From Ophioderma brevispina (lineage: Eukaryota > Echinodermata > Ophiuroidea > Amphilepidida > Ophiodermatidae), in NCBI GenBank assembly GCA_023653785.1, contig JAMKCH010035343.1:1-64000 (forward strand): DNA of 64,000 nt, read 5' to 3'. Made by a program: the position numbers and the translations under genes. Numbering within the stretch: position 1 is the first letter of the stretch; every line of letters begins with the position of its first letter. The notes beneath the pieces are model-generated. The model saw nothing but the letters and a program-made list of their open reading frames with translations. It was not told the DNA's origin and did not search any database. This document shows positions 52,501-57,593 of the stretch, one piece after another.

Positions 52501-54108
52501 CAGAAATTACACCACAGTAGCCTAGGGACGTGGGAGGAAACAAGCAATTGCTCATAACACAAAACCACAAGATTGCAAAGACAGTCAAATTTTGGAGAAT
52601 AGCTTTCTCAAGTATATCTAGTGATCAATGATAAAACGGAAGGTGCTGACTCACGAAATGCACCTTTAAAGTGAAACATCAAGGAGGCGCAAATTCCTTG
52701 ATTCCTGTATTATGTCAATGACTGCGTTACCGTATGCGCCTACTAGCATAATAAGAAAAATATTGGGTCAATGACCGAGAGATCCGAGAGGCCTACAATA
52801 CTTAGGGAATATAAACCATTATGGAATGGGGGCATGGACATGGATCAAGCTTGTTTACAAAAAAGTGTTAAAAAGCATGGAAACACACTTTTAAAAATGT
52901 CTAATAAAGTTGTTAATTATATAATTAAAAAACATTTAATTAATTAATTTAGTGGTAGATGATAAATTCAGTGCCATACTGGGTTCACCTTCGGCTTTAC
53001 CCTGTATGACACTTCGCGCATTGGTATTTCCCATACTCATATTCGCTTCACCTTGCATAACTAATAGTCTTGTCTGTTATTCATGCTTCAAAATTCAAAA
53101 AGAATCCTTTTATACTTTATTCATCACCTATTTGGCAAGACTCTTCACAAACCAATTCATATAGAATAGTGTGGACGCAACTGCAAGCAACACCACAGCA
53201 ACAGACGCCGGCCATGATGTATGGTACACGCTTGTGGCAAGAGGTACGCGTCTAAAACGGAATTACTTTCACGGGCGGATAACAGAAGCCGAATAATTTT
53301 TGCCTATAAGGTGTATGAAACAAAGGGAGGTGATTCTCAATTCCAACAGCTTTGAAATAACAAAAATGTGCTTGATAGTAAAAAAACAAAAATTGACACT
53401 ATTTATCAAGATTTCGTCTTTACATGTAATTGCTACTCCCTGCAGTCAATGTACTCTCGACGACGCTTATATACACTACACTCAATTGCAGAAAAAATCA
53501 AAAGACAGGATTTTCTGAGTATTGGTATATCAGGAAATTTCATTTTGGTCCAGAAAAGGGGGACAGAGGAAAGAGAGTTACCAAAGAATCTTCATGTTAC
53601 TTCATCTGTCAATTACAGTGTATGAGATGCCAACCTTGTGCATATGTACTACATTGGCTTAATTCATTCTACAGGCAGGCATTTTTGATAATTTATTTTT
53701 TACATTTCCATAAATAGAATAACTTATTTGATTAGATGTTTTAAAAAAAAACAAAGATTGGCTAGTTAAATGTTTATGATTAAGGTTAGTGTCTGGATAT
53801 TGTTTGACAGGCTACTATAGTGGAAGCTTCCCCTGTGGTGCTTTTATTCACTGTCATCTAAATATGTGTGGATTGATTTTGTCAATGCACTCCCAGGAAG
53901 GACTACCCGGTTATTAACCTCTTAGCACAAGTGGTGTTTGTGAATAACAGCTGATTTAACTGCTTGACATTACACTTAACTGCTGCTGGAATTGTTTTTT
54001 CTCATTATGCAGGTGCTGGATCCTAACATGGACTTAAGAACAGTCAAGCATTTCATCTGGAAAAGTGGTGGAGATTTAACCTTACAGTACAGGAGTAAAC
54101 AACATTGA
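9577..54108 (+). CDS. WDR48: WDR48 (UAF1) spliced gene, 15 exons recognised
   Basis: WDR48/UAF1 is a WD40 beta-propeller protein with a C-terminal SUMO-like region. It binds and activates the deubiquitinases USP1, USP12 and USP46 and acts in FANCD2/PCNA deubiquitination; this is family knowledge. Exons in order: 9577-9717, 12144-12223, 14557-14636, 15455-15590, 19815-19903, 29767-29867, 30412-30702, 32218-32311, 44575-44673, 46874-46981, 49361-49457, 49712-50031, 50691-50767, 51779-51966, 54013-54108. Joined, they follow the order of human WDR48 from about residue 17 to the stop, roughly 665 codons against 677. Diagnostic stretches are [65 protein letters not shown] and [20 protein letters not shown]. 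The exon for the first ~16 residues was not found, so start codon and promoter are unknown. Six exons have small indels. The identity is firm; whether this copy is intact is not certain from the sequence. Confidence 0.95.
9881..10389. mobile_element. ~500-bp element with a 200-bp foldback end, copy 1
   Basis: This copy matches 31074-31559 end to end. It begins CATTCTTAAACAGCTGTGAA. The right half (10190-10389) is a near-perfect hairpin: arms of about 90 bases run from GAGAATAAAGGTATGATTTT inward through GGTACTCTCTTTACG and ATAATGG, around a centre repeating CGGCCTC. The middle part has CpG-rich words such as GCGCGCGCC. There is no coding sequence. Confidence 0.8.
10403..10520 (+). repeat. Dispersed repeat, GATTTTGGTAT family
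   Basis: The segment from AAAATTGAGATTTTGGTAT through AGAAAGGT, TTTCTCATTACC and GTGAAATTTAAG recurs at 55528-55650 on the same strand, and in reverse orientation inside 33816-34168. It probably belongs to one MITE family. Confidence 0.65.
10905..11396. mobile_element. TIR-bounded element, 23-bp perfect ends
   Basis: The 23 bases at 10905-10927 (CTGATCTCTATACAATGG plus ATTGT) are exactly inverted at 11374-11396. Inside are two further inverted pairs, GCCACGGA/TCCGTGGC around 11235-11280 and CTGGCTC/GAGCCAG at 11320-11370. No target duplication is obvious. It is a 492-bp non-coding MITE-like unit. Confidence 0.65.
11397..12143. other. WDR48 intron, nothing assigned
   Basis: AT-rich intron sequence ending in the acceptor of the 12144 exon. 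Confidence 0.5.
12144..12223 (+). CDS. WDR48: WDR48 recognised exon 2 (frameshifted)
   Basis: The acceptor is CTCATAG and the donor GTGAGT. It opens EPYYSL in phase 0, then the match jumps frame to [13 protein letters not shown], which needs one added base near 12162-12166. The last ~20 bases, a G-rich stretch after the LC codons, do not align cleanly to the CCGG(R/K)NL expected in the family, so at least one more indel is likely. The region is the end of blade 1 and start of blade 2. Confidence 0.85.
12790..13090. mobile_element. Diverged relative of the 52329-52669 MITE
   Basis: It shares TTCGTGATCCAC, CCCCAATTACCT, the hairpin TTTTCTGTCTGTAACAGACA, CAGAAATTAC, a GGGACCGTGGGA stretch and ATAACACAAAAACCACAAGA with 52329-52669, in the same order and orientation. 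Its ends are eroded. Confidence 0.7.
13100..14556. other. WDR48 intron, possible eroded MITE
   Basis: CGCGATGCGCGCAATCGCGCA near 13232 is a GC-rich alternating tract. A stretch at 14260-14420 (AAAGGGCATTTTGTGATATA ... GGACAGAAATTAC) may be a third, badly eroded relative of the 12790 and 52329 elements. No exon is seen. Confidence 0.4.
14557..14636 (+). CDS. WDR48: WDR48 recognised exon 3 (three missing bases)
   Basis: The acceptor is CTGCAG and the donor GTCAGT. The start gives ISAS and the end [12 protein letters not shown] in one frame, but the middle, which should read SDTTVKVWNA, fits only if single bases are missing at three places (before GTGAT, before TGAAAG and in the codon before TATAAG). 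The net loss is 3 bases, so the exon looks open in frame yet encodes a wrong stretch between. Confidence 0.9.
14691..14871. mobile_element. Hairpin MITE with ~55-bp arms
   Basis: The left arm at 14691-14748 (AGGATTTGTTGTTTTGCC, then TATCTAATATCGTGTCA and TTGGATGGG) is inverted at 14815-14871 with only one or two differences. The 65-base loop holds its own small hairpin, GTAGTGGAT/ATCCACTAC. Arm identity this high suggests a young insertion. It lies between WDR48 exons at 14557 and 15455. Confidence 0.8.
15455..15590 (+). CDS. WDR48: WDR48 recognised exon 4 (locally frameshifted)
   Basis: The acceptor is TACAG and the donor GTATAG. It reads [17 protein letters not shown], then shifts frame for GLDKQI, then returns for [20 protein letters not shown]. 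Two in-frame stops sit in the shifted part. Between VAS and WDV there are 24 bases where the family has 27, so three bases are missing in all. The last base joins the next exon to give an Ala codon. Confidence 0.92.
16075..16390. repeat. Recurring CTGAGGGGTAAATGCCACACA unit
   Basis: The words CTGAGGGGTAAAT, CCACACAGGCAA and AGCATCA(A/G) occur at about 16078, 16256 and 16351, with a weaker copy at about 16301. They look like a spaced, degenerate tandem repeat. A G run lies at 16148-16157. Confidence 0.6.
16490..16770. repeat. Two diverged ~137-bp tandem units
   Basis: The segments starting at about 16494 and 16632 share TTTGGT, TCGTTTTC/CGTTTCTG, AAGTT, ACTTGG, GAAGGTGCAATA, GGTTC and GTCAAAGGT in the same order. 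Both end in AGGTCAAAGGTC-type words. Confidence 0.55.
17263..17320. repeat. C homopolymer, 50 bases plus flank
   Basis: Seven C, one T, then 50 consecutive C at 17271-17320, ending at ATGGCC. It lies in the intron between exons at 15455 and 19815. Runs this long are rarely called exactly, so the true length may differ. Confidence 0.9.
17321..18544. other. WDR48 intron, nothing assigned
   Basis: Ordinary AT-rich intron sequence with a short G run at about 17853. No repeat boundary is clear. Confidence 0.45.
18545..18800. repeat. Minisatellite block, CCCAGATGCAACGA family
   Basis: Units containing GGCCCAGATGCAA, CGAAAAACATCGCG and CATTTTCC.GGAAGACG repeat about five times at roughly 40-55 bases. 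They are similar in word order to 4555-4945. Confidence 0.75.
19065..19360. repeat. Minisatellite block, second copy in this intron
   Basis: Units with GACGGCCCAAATTGCAACGA, GAGGAACATCGCAT and TTTTCCGTAAA repeat about six times. The block is separated from 18545-18800 by about 260 bases that resemble the 6840-6960 segment. Confidence 0.75.
19815..19903 (+). CDS. WDR48: WDR48 recognised exon 5
   Basis: This exon is 89 bases, starting with two bases of a split Ala codon, acceptor TTCCAG and donor GTAAGT. It reads [19 protein letters not shown] then [10 protein letters not shown] with no break. The left inverted repeat of the intronic DIRS-type element begins only about 18 bases after the exon end, leaving the donor intact. 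Confidence 0.95.
19922..20004. repeat. Left inverted terminal repeat of the DIRS-type element
   Basis: Reads inward from TTATTCTATTTCACACATTA to GATCCAACTAGTGCA, GTGCTCAAAAAAGCCTCCAG and ACACCCCT. It is the reverse complement of 29011-29092 with a few one-base differences. Confidence 0.85.
20760..24600 (+). pseudogene. DIRS gag-like remnant
   Basis: The stretch at about 20847-20900 reads [16 protein letters not shown], followed in the same region by [17 protein letters not shown] and an [15 protein letters not shown] tail. The D.HxLCxxCR pattern followed by a Trp and charged residues is the common start of DIRS gag proteins. Further on there are Ser/Asp-rich repeats, and at 24380-24590 an Arg/Gly/Ser/Tyr-rich end ([19 protein letters not shown]). 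Stops and frameshifts are throughout; the 149-bp repeat array lies inside. Confidence 0.65.
21680..22230. repeat. 149-bp tandem repeat within the gag remnant
   Basis: GATAGAATTCATGAGAGTGA recurs with the GAATTC at 21778, 21927 and 22076, exactly 149 bases apart, with partial units on each side. One frame of a unit reads [20 protein letters not shown] then [15 protein letters not shown]. Since 149 is one short of a multiple of three, each unit shifts the frame. Confidence 0.9.
24860..25120 (+). pseudogene. DIRS reverse-transcriptase remnant
   Basis: At about 24870-24920 the + strand reads [14 protein letters not shown], fitting the GFYSxxFxVxKKSGGWRPVIDL box of DIRS reverse transcriptases with indels. 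At about 24950-25010 a stretch close to [14 protein letters not shown] fits the later LNxEKSxLxPxQxxxFLG box. The DD-containing catalytic part between the boxes is not visible and seems deleted. This is a weak match made by eye. Confidence 0.5.
26210..27330. mobile_element. TTAA-flanked insertion nested in the DIRS element
   Basis: TTAA at 26210-26213 and 27327-27330 flank a unit that starts GGGTATGTTA and ends with the complement of GGGCAGTGTCAA. Inside is a further inverted pair, TCTAGGGACGGTTTTT at 26868 and AAAAACCGTCCCTAGA at about 27041. It is very AT-rich and non-coding. TTAA duplications are typical of piggyBac-type transposition, but the end sequence is not diagnostic. Confidence 0.6.
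27590..28800 (+). pseudogene. DIRS tyrosine-recombinase remnant
   Basis: At 27602-27772 one frame reads [20 protein letters not shown] then [20 protein letters not shown], the core-binding domain of DIRS recombinases. At 28216-28330 it reads [18 protein letters not shown] and then, with frame changes, VVDEPLSPLDNASLQELVYG, matching the start of the catalytic domain. At about 28665-28790 a HEL..RQ box, then [15 protein letters not shown] and QNVYM appear, the latter carrying the position of the nucleophilic Tyr. Several frameshifts make it inactive. The block at 27773-28215 is not readable as protein. Confidence 0.8.
29011..29092. repeat. Right inverted terminal repeat of the DIRS-type element
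   Basis: Starts AGGGGTGTCTGGAGGC, continues TTTTTTGAGCAC and TGCACTAGTTGGATCATT, and ends near AATAGAATA. It mirrors the left repeat. Similarity is strongest over the inner ~55 bases and weaker in the outer ~25. Confidence 0.85.
29093..29766. other. WDR48 intron remainder
   Basis: About 670 bases between the right DIRS repeat and the next exon. A 93-codon open frame at 29337-29618 has no recognisable similarity and is probably chance. A GTCGTCTGCAAGAATTGCAG stretch with GT-rich sequence lies at 29208-29270. Confidence 0.45.
29767..29867 (+). CDS. WDR48: WDR48 recognised exon 6 (one missing base)
   Basis: The acceptor is ATTACAG and the donor GTAAGG. It reads [17 protein letters not shown] and then, one frame over, [16 protein letters not shown]. 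The expected Gly codon between Lys and His lacks one G near 29817, making the exon 101 bases instead of 102. Confidence 0.93.
30412..30702 (+). CDS. WDR48: WDR48 recognised exon 7 (two propeller blades)
   Basis: This 97-codon exon is fully open, phase 0 on both sides, acceptor CCACAG and donor GTAAGT. It contains [20 protein letters not shown], then [20 protein letters not shown] and [14 protein letters not shown]. The WD-like ends RLW and NKW mark two blades, about human residues 226-322. It is among the best-preserved parts of the gene and shows no indel. Confidence 0.96.
31074..31559. mobile_element. ~500-bp element with foldback end, copy 2
   Basis: Matches 9881-10389 over its full length, same orientation: ATTCTTAAACAGCTGTGAAA, TTGGCTGATGCCCGGGTTCA, GAACCGGTACTC, ACTTAAAATAATGGTATC and the end ATTCTCTAA. 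It is more diverged in its hairpin arms than copy 1, and several CpG of copy 1 are TG or CA here, as expected from CpG decay in an older or more methylated copy. Confidence 0.8.
31560..32217. other. WDR48 intron, nothing assigned
   Basis: AT-rich intron sequence leading to the acceptor at 32216-32217. Confidence 0.45.
32218..32311 (+). CDS. WDR48: WDR48 recognised exon 8
   Basis: The acceptor is GTTAG after a T-rich tract. The exon reads [20 protein letters not shown] and then DYVLK, plus one base of a Gly codon, and ends at donor GTTAAG. A GTATGT at 32281 looks like an earlier donor, but coding similarity continues through it ([11 protein letters not shown] against LCTQPDQVIKG in the family) and only the later donor keeps phase with the next exon. 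Confidence 0.88.
32312..33630. other. Start of the longest WDR48 intron
   Basis: Contains a TGGTGG-type tract ending in a G run at 32575-32590. No exon is supported; see the rejected 32412-32467 stretch. Confidence 0.45.
33631..36030. mobile_element. 2.4-kb TA-flanked TIR element with GGGGCGCT repeats
   Basis: The left end TACTGTATTCGACCTATTTA, continuing GCGCCCC, is matched inverted by the right end (complement TACCGTATTCGACCTATTTA, GCGCCCC), followed by tandem GGGGGCGCTTATAAGGGGAG words at 35970-36010. The left end carries GCGCTTAAG and GGGGGCGCTAA. The interior has no transposase. A second element (33816-34168) is nested inside. TA-flanked ends fit a Tc1/mariner-like non-autonomous element, but this is not certain. 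Confidence 0.7.
33816..34168. mobile_element. TTAAAGG-ended MITE nested in the 2.4-kb element
   Basis: The ends are TTAAAGGGGGTTGGCCCGAT and the complement of TTAAAGGTCCATGGCCCGAT, inside a TTAA context. The length is 353 bp. Its complementary strand carries the ATTTTGGTATCAGAAGAAAG word also found at 10403-10520 and 55528-55650. Confidence 0.8.
36269..36366. repeat. TTAG microsatellite, about 24 copies
   Basis: An uninterrupted (TTAG)n run, preceded at 36150-36260 by a degenerate TTATTTATTCAG/TTATTTATGCAG tract from which it probably grew. It is not the TTAGGG telomere repeat. Confidence 0.95.
36367..37849. other. WDR48 intron, nothing assigned
   Basis: A and T homopolymers at 36939-37070 and otherwise ordinary sequence. 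No exon is seen. Confidence 0.45.
37850..41640. mobile_element. 3.8-kb element with ~700-bp inverted arms
   Basis: The arm at about 37850-38570 is repeated in inverted, diverged form at about 41000-41640. Shared blocks, outer to inner, include TAGTGGAGGGG, GTTAATTGTTGGCAACC, GGGTCTGACTATT, CGACCTTGGTAAC-like words, TGCTATTAAT.CC with GGGTA.AAGTAA, and GTCTATATACCAA. The central part has C runs at 38925-38940 and 39509-39532, each followed by CATCATAGCTGCTATTA, and T and A homopolymers at 40495-40526. I see no protein. It may be a foldback transposon or an inverted duplication of a smaller repeat. Confidence 0.65.
41641..43340. other. WDR48 intron, nothing assigned
   Basis: Contains the small palindrome CTAGCCTAGGCTAG at about 42064 and a T run at 42557. 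Open frames are short and unrecognised. Confidence 0.4.
43341..43510. mobile_element. Truncated relative of the 62988-63285 MITE
   Basis: Starts TTTAAAGGCTGACTCAGAGA and continues with ATAATTTTT.TGT.(A)ATTAATT, AAAATAGT, GATGAATC and a TAACA(T/G)TACCATA stretch shared with 62988-63285. The right end is missing and the 111-bp duplication follows it. Confidence 0.75.
43505..43730. repeat. Tandem duplication, 111-bp unit, two copies
   Basis: TTTGGATCCAGCATTTTCAT begins a unit at about 43512 and again at 43623. Both run to GGAAGGACCCAAAA, apparently without mismatch. The A run at 43612-43622 joins the copies. Confidence 0.92.
43731..44155. other. WDR48 intron, nothing assigned
   Basis: No supported feature. 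Several overlapping open frames on both strands have no recognisable similarity. Confidence 0.4.
44156..44256. mobile_element. 3' fragment of the ~500-bp foldback family
   Basis: ACGGCCTCGTTGTCC, ACTTAAAATAATGCTATTGC and the end ACCTTTATTCTCTAAA correspond to the last quarter of the elements at 9881 and 31074. The segment between is unrelated, so it is a rearranged remnant. Confidence 0.55.
44575..44673 (+). CDS. WDR48: WDR48 recognised exon 9 (two missing bases)
   Basis: The acceptor is TTTCTAG and the donor GTACGT. After completing a Gly codon it reads [13 protein letters not shown], then in another frame [19 protein letters not shown]. Two bases are missing around 44613-44616, where the family has (K/E)R before His. 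The intron upstream is about 12.3 kb, the longest in the window, filled with repeats. Confidence 0.92.
44674..46252. other. WDR48 intron, nothing assigned
   Basis: Ordinary intron sequence with a CTGCTGCTGCTGC stretch at about 45832. Nothing can be supported. Confidence 0.4.
46253..46760. repeat. Imperfect tandem duplication, ~271-bp unit
   Basis: AACGTATCCCTTTGTATTGT begins at 46312 and again at 46583. About 95 following bases are identical, and the flanks (TTCACTCA, AACTCATTATAACCTAATGA) are near-identical. It ends 110 bases before the WDR48 exon at 46874. Confidence 0.9.
46874..46981 (+). CDS. WDR48: WDR48 recognised exon 10
   Basis: Thirty-six open codons, acceptor CTGTAG and donor GTAAGT, phase 0 on both sides. 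It reads [20 protein letters not shown] then [16 protein letters not shown]. The VPxWFSVDLK stretch is one of the strongest family signatures and lies after the propeller repeats. Confidence 0.96.
46982..47759. other. WDR48 intron, nothing assigned
   Basis: No repeat boundary or exon is recognised. Confidence 0.4.
47760..48480. repeat. GTAGCTAC-rich dispersed repeat, long copy
   Basis: Many short words of the type GTAGCTACGTGGT, AGCTACCAC, GAGTAGACATG and GTAGCTGCCG in both orientations. The portion CTACCGAGTAGACATGGATT onward is shared with 50210-50540. The ends are not defined. Confidence 0.55.
48481..49360. other. WDR48 intron, nothing assigned
   Basis: AT-rich intron ending in a pyrimidine tract and the acceptor of the 49361 exon. 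Confidence 0.45.
49361..49457 (+). CDS. WDR48: WDR48 recognised exon 11
   Basis: The acceptor is TCCTACAG and the donor GTAAGG. It reads [20 protein letters not shown] then [12 protein letters not shown], ending with one base that joins the next exon as Val. The DCFAAWVS stretch matches the family exactly. The Met at the start is internal, not an initiator. Confidence 0.94.
49712..50031 (+). CDS. WDR48: WDR48 recognised exon 12 (ancillary region)
   Basis: At 320 bases this is the longest exon. It is open throughout, acceptor GGACAG and donor GTAAGT. It holds [18 protein letters not shown], a low-complexity acidic and Ser/Thr linker ([19 protein letters not shown]), then [38 protein letters not shown] and [16 protein letters not shown]. 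The linker is longer than in human, and linker length varies in this family. Confidence 0.97.
50210..50540. repeat. Diverged second copy of the GTAGCTAC-rich repeat
   Basis: Shares GTAGCTTTATAGCTACTACC-like words, GAGCAGACATGAATTACC, GCATGGTATTTCTCATGG and the AAATTGTAATGATTTTCC stretch with 47770-48130. It is collinear but shorter. Confidence 0.6.
50691..50767 (+). CDS. WDR48: WDR48 recognised exon 13
   Basis: The acceptor is CTTCACAG and the donor GTGAGT. It reads [20 protein letters not shown] then TKTMK plus two bases of a Lys codon. This is the conserved stretch following the ITVD end of the previous exon. Confidence 0.95.
50768..51778. other. WDR48 intron, nothing assigned
   Basis: A GC-richer patch at 50940-51080 has minus-strand open frames without recognisable similarity. 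Confidence 0.4.
51779..51966 (+). CDS. WDR48: WDR48 recognised exon 14 (several indels)
   Basis: The acceptor is TATACAG and the donor GTATGT. The start reads RRLSA, then SDML, then VRKV and EHV in successive frames. The end reads [15 protein letters not shown] and then LCQDQ after one missing base. One extra C near 51795 and several missing bases are needed. The middle is a variable acidic, Ser/Asn-rich linker, so exact indel positions there cannot be fixed. It leads into the C-terminal SUMO-like region. Confidence 0.85.
52329..52669. mobile_element. TTAAAGG-ended MITE
   Basis: The ends are TTAAAGGGGCCATTTTCGTG and the complement of TTAAAGGTGCATTTCGTGAG. It is 341 bp, with an internal TTTCTGTCCGTAAACGGACA hairpin. 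It is a relative of 12790-13090, and its end motif is shared with 33816-34168 and 62988-63285. Confidence 0.8.
52670..54012. other. Last WDR48 intron, nothing assigned
   Basis: AT-rich. Three overlapping open frames at 53300-53717 have no recognisable similarity. It ends in the acceptor of the last exon. Confidence 0.45.
54013..54108 (+). CDS. WDR48: WDR48 recognised exon 15 (C-terminus and stop)
   Basis: The acceptor is TTATGCAG. It reads [20 protein letters not shown] then [11 protein letters not shown] and a TGA stop at 54106-54108. The C-terminus matches human WDR48 almost residue for residue, including the length. No strong AATAAA is seen in the first few hundred bases downstream, so the 3' end of the transcript is not placed. 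Confidence 0.97.
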   Translation: MLDPNMDLRTVKHFIWKSGGDLTLQYRSKQH

Positions 54109-54489
54109 CACTGCAATATTCTTTTCTTTATTCATACCATAAGCATTCCCTTTCAAGGGAAGTTTTCCTGTTTTTGTATTTTTTTTCTTCAAATAATTGT
54201 CAATAAGATCAAGAGTGTTTTTTATTTAAAATTTTCATATGCAATCAAGAGGGAGTATGATGTGAAGTACAGTGTACGACATCAGATTTTTATTAATCAT
54301 AATTATATATCTTAATTATATAGGGTGGATTCAGCATTCTGTAGGACAAGTTTACAATACACTATAGTAGATTTCAAATTGAGTGAGACCTCATTAAAAG
54401 TTTTAGGTCTGTCCATTCACCATGAGAGGAAAGAGGATTTATTTTAATGGCCACGGGTAAAAAAAAAATAGTATCAATGTACATTAATA

Positions 54490-54790
54490 TAGCTATACTT
54501 GGCAGTCCCGGATTTCGTGATCACCTGGCTTGAATGACCCGGCATCAACAATCGTCCCCACCAAGTTTCATGTCCATACACCAACGTTTACCCCATTTGA
54601 CCTCCTTTGACCTTGAATGACCCCTGATGACCTTTGATCCACTAACCAACACAAACTCGGTCTTCGGACGGTCAATGGGCACCTTCCCACCAAGTTCCAG
54701 GAACGTGCACCCTCGGTCTCTGAGAAAATAGACGCGGTCAGACAGATAGACAGACACACTGACAGACAGACAGACCACTGGTATTAATAT
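54490..54790. repeat. Dispersed repeat ending in a CAGA tract
   Basis: Contains CCACCAAGTTTCATGTCCAT, several TTTGACC/TGACCCCTGATGACC words, CCCACCAAGTTCCAGGAACG and a terminal (CAGACAGA)n tract at 54735-54775. The layout, a body followed by a simple-repeat tail, suggests the end of a retroposed element. Confidence 0.5.
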
Positions 54791-55527
54791 ATAGATGCTT
54801 GTATGAAGATTGCATTTGATTCAGGTGATTTAATTCAAATTGAAATATCAGGATGAAAACATCAACTACTATTTAGTTTAATTTGAACACAGCTTACCTT
54901 AGATACTGCAACTTATTATTCCTTTAGGAGAAATAATGCATTCTTATATCAATACAAACATAGCACAACTATGTTTTTTATTTGGCTATCCAACCTTGCA
55001 AGAGATTAGCGCAATGTGGATTATGAGTTACTTGACATCCCGGCCAACCATGGCTTATCTTAACTGACGCATGTAGACTGAATTCAGCAGTTTACCATTA
55101 GCCAATTTGTGCATACCTTTGTACAATGGCACAATAGGTTTTTGGTAATGGCAACAAGGCCAAGTATCCTCCACTGGTCACATATTGAACCCTCACATCA
55201 CAAACACAACTAATGGGAAATTGCAAGAACTCTCACCTAATTAGAAATCTATTATAGTCATCCAAGTCTCCTTATGTCATGTTACTTTACTTGAAGGCAA
55301 CCTCATTGGACAATGTATTCATTGCAACTGCTCAAAGTGATTTTATATATACCTAAAGCAATGCCTTTAGGTAATCCTTCTAAATGTACCAAAAATCCTG
55401 TGAAAAATTACAGAATGCTCGCCATGCTAGCCAATCTGATCATCTTGCTTGTGAAGAATAGAGCTGGTGCTTATATACTTAAAGGTGGGGGACCCGATCG
55501 ACAACCTCATAAGCCCCACATTACCCA
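54791..55527. other. Downstream of WDR48, nothing assigned
   Basis: AT-rich sequence, possibly part of the WDR48 3' UTR near its left end. No clear polyadenylation signal is seen. Confidence 0.35.
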
Positions 55528-55700
55528 GTCAAAATTGAGATTTTGGTATCAGAAGAAAGGTCAGATTTTTCTCATTACCCCAGTGAAATTTAAGGCCCAT
55601 GAAATGTTTTTTTTTTTATGTTTTGAACAAAAACGTCTCCAAATGTGGTTGTCGAGGCCAATGAAGTACGCATTTTTGGCCCCACAACATATTTCGGATG
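55528..55700 (+). repeat. Dispersed repeat, GATTTTGGTAT family
   Basis: Shares AAAATTGAGATTTTGGTAT, AGAAGAAAGGT, TTTTTCTCATTACC and GTGAAATTTAAGGCCCA with 10403-10520, and the complement with 33816-34168. Confidence 0.65.
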
Positions 55701-56329
55701 GCCTATGTGATCATGCAGATGGGTGGATGCCTGTTTGGATGTCTACATGTTGGAAGAAAATTCATTAATCCACTCCACAGACAAAACTGAAGAGTCAATG
55801 AACTTCAAACATGGCACGGTGATAGAACATGATGAGGTCTTGTGGTTGTGTACTTTTTGGATAGGTTATTAATATTAATGAGCTCATTTGCATATTTTGG
55901 AGAAAATTCATTAATCCACCCTACAGACTAAACCGAATAATCAGTGGTGGCATGGTGATTGAACATGATGAGGTCATATGTTGTATACCTTTTGGAAAGG
56001 TTATAAATGTTAATGAGCTCATTTGTATATTTTAAATAAAATGTGTTTACACACAGTTCTGGGGCCCCATCTTAATTATGTACCATATAATTCTTGTTGC
56101 TTCTACTATCCAAATAGCTGGATTTGCAACCAAATGTTTTTAGTTATACGCTTCCATATGAGGGAGAAAACATATGAAAAATCAGACCATGGTCGGGTCA
56201 CCAAGCTTTAAATATATTGGCCATGGGATCAAAGGAAAAATTGTTCATTTTGGTTACATACTTCGCAGAAGTAAACAATTTTTCCACTATAAATAATAAA
56301 TTTTATAATTACCATTTATTGGTTATGGC

Positions 56330-57495
56330 AATTGTAAAGGTTGCACATTTTCATGAAAATGAATAAAATGCAATCTCAATTTCTTTTCTGAATATCAGTG
56401 ATCAAGGGACATACACTATGCTACATTGACTCAAGCAAATAATGGCATTATTGACAAGTAAATCCACCTGTTATTCAGCAGACAAAGCAATTCAGATTCC
56501 CCTTTGTTTAGTTGGAACTGCAGAGCCTTTGTTACTGTCCACGCAGTTGAATAGATCTGAGGCGTTATAGACTGGTTATCCCTGCCCAGTTTTGGGTAGA
56601 CGTTTCACATAGAAGTCTGAAGTACGCAAATGAGGTATTGCCTTTGAGATTCCGTCATGCACTGTATGATGTTGTGCAGTAGCGCAGGACGGAATCAGTG
56701 GCAACTCCTTTGTATACTTGGGACTTCAATATGAAACGTCTACCCAGTTTGGATTGAGCTGTCCTCGTTTGTGATAAAAATAAACTTTGAGGTTCTACTG
56801 TGAGTTCAATAATTTTGACTGTATATTTGATCATTTATTGAAAAAAGAAACTAATGTGAAAAAAATTCACGGTGGATATGTTGCTTGGTAAGCTGTGACC
56901 TAACATTTTTGTGCAGAACCAAGATCCATAACTTATTGCGGGACCTCATTTCTATTCAATTTACCACCAGATATTTAGAAGAATAAAAAAAATGAATGGG
57001 GTCCAGCGACCTATGCTAACAACACGGTAAATTGAAAAGAAATGGGGTTACGTGACAAGTTACTGTAAGTTTTGTTTCTGCACAAAGATGTTAGGTCACA
57101 GTCTGCTAAACAACTTTCTTTCATGATTTTTTGTTCATCTTTGTTTCCTTTTCGGAAAAATATGAAATATATGGTTAAAGTTAATTGAACGCACAGTAGA
57201 AGCCTAAGATTTGCGTCATGAGAAAAAAATAGCTCGATCTTAATCTGGTGATGAGCACCTGAAATCAATTAAATCTGGAAGTACAGAGCCATTGTTATTA
57301 CCCATACAGTTGAACAGTAATTTGTAGTGCTTTATCCTCTGCATACCGAGTGGATTTACTGGATATCAACAGTGCTATTATTTGCTCGAGTCAATGCTGC
57401 ATGATGTACATCTACTGGTCACTGATATTTAGGAAAAGAAATTGTGATGACATTTTATTCATTTTCAATCAAATGTGCAACTTTTGCACTTGACA
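56330..57495. mobile_element. 1.2-kb palindromic element
   Basis: The left arm at 56330-56480 and right arm at 57345-57495 are inverted copies sharing GCACATTTTC, GATATT.AGAAAAGAAATTG, ATTGACTCAAGCAAATAATG and GTAAATCCAC. A second inverted pair, CTGTGACCTAACAT..TTGTGCAGAA at 56894-56925 and TTCTGCACAAAGATGTTAGG at 57075-57105, shows that the arms continue toward a centre near 56990. A smaller MITE is nested at 56583-56751. Confidence 0.7.
56583..56751. mobile_element. 169-bp hairpin MITE nested in the palindrome
   Basis: The ends are CCCAGTTTTGGGTAGACGTT TCA and its near-complement TGAAACGTCTACCCAGTTTG. Inner inverted pairs GAAGTC/GACTTC and GATTCCGTC/GACGGAATC make it almost fully foldable. 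Confidence 0.75.
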
Positions 57496-57593
57496 TATCC
57501 CAGAGTATTGAAAGGTATAATTAGACAATATTAACTGAGCAGAAATCAGTTACTTCGCCGATATGCGTAACCAATGTCCTTATGCAAGTAGGC

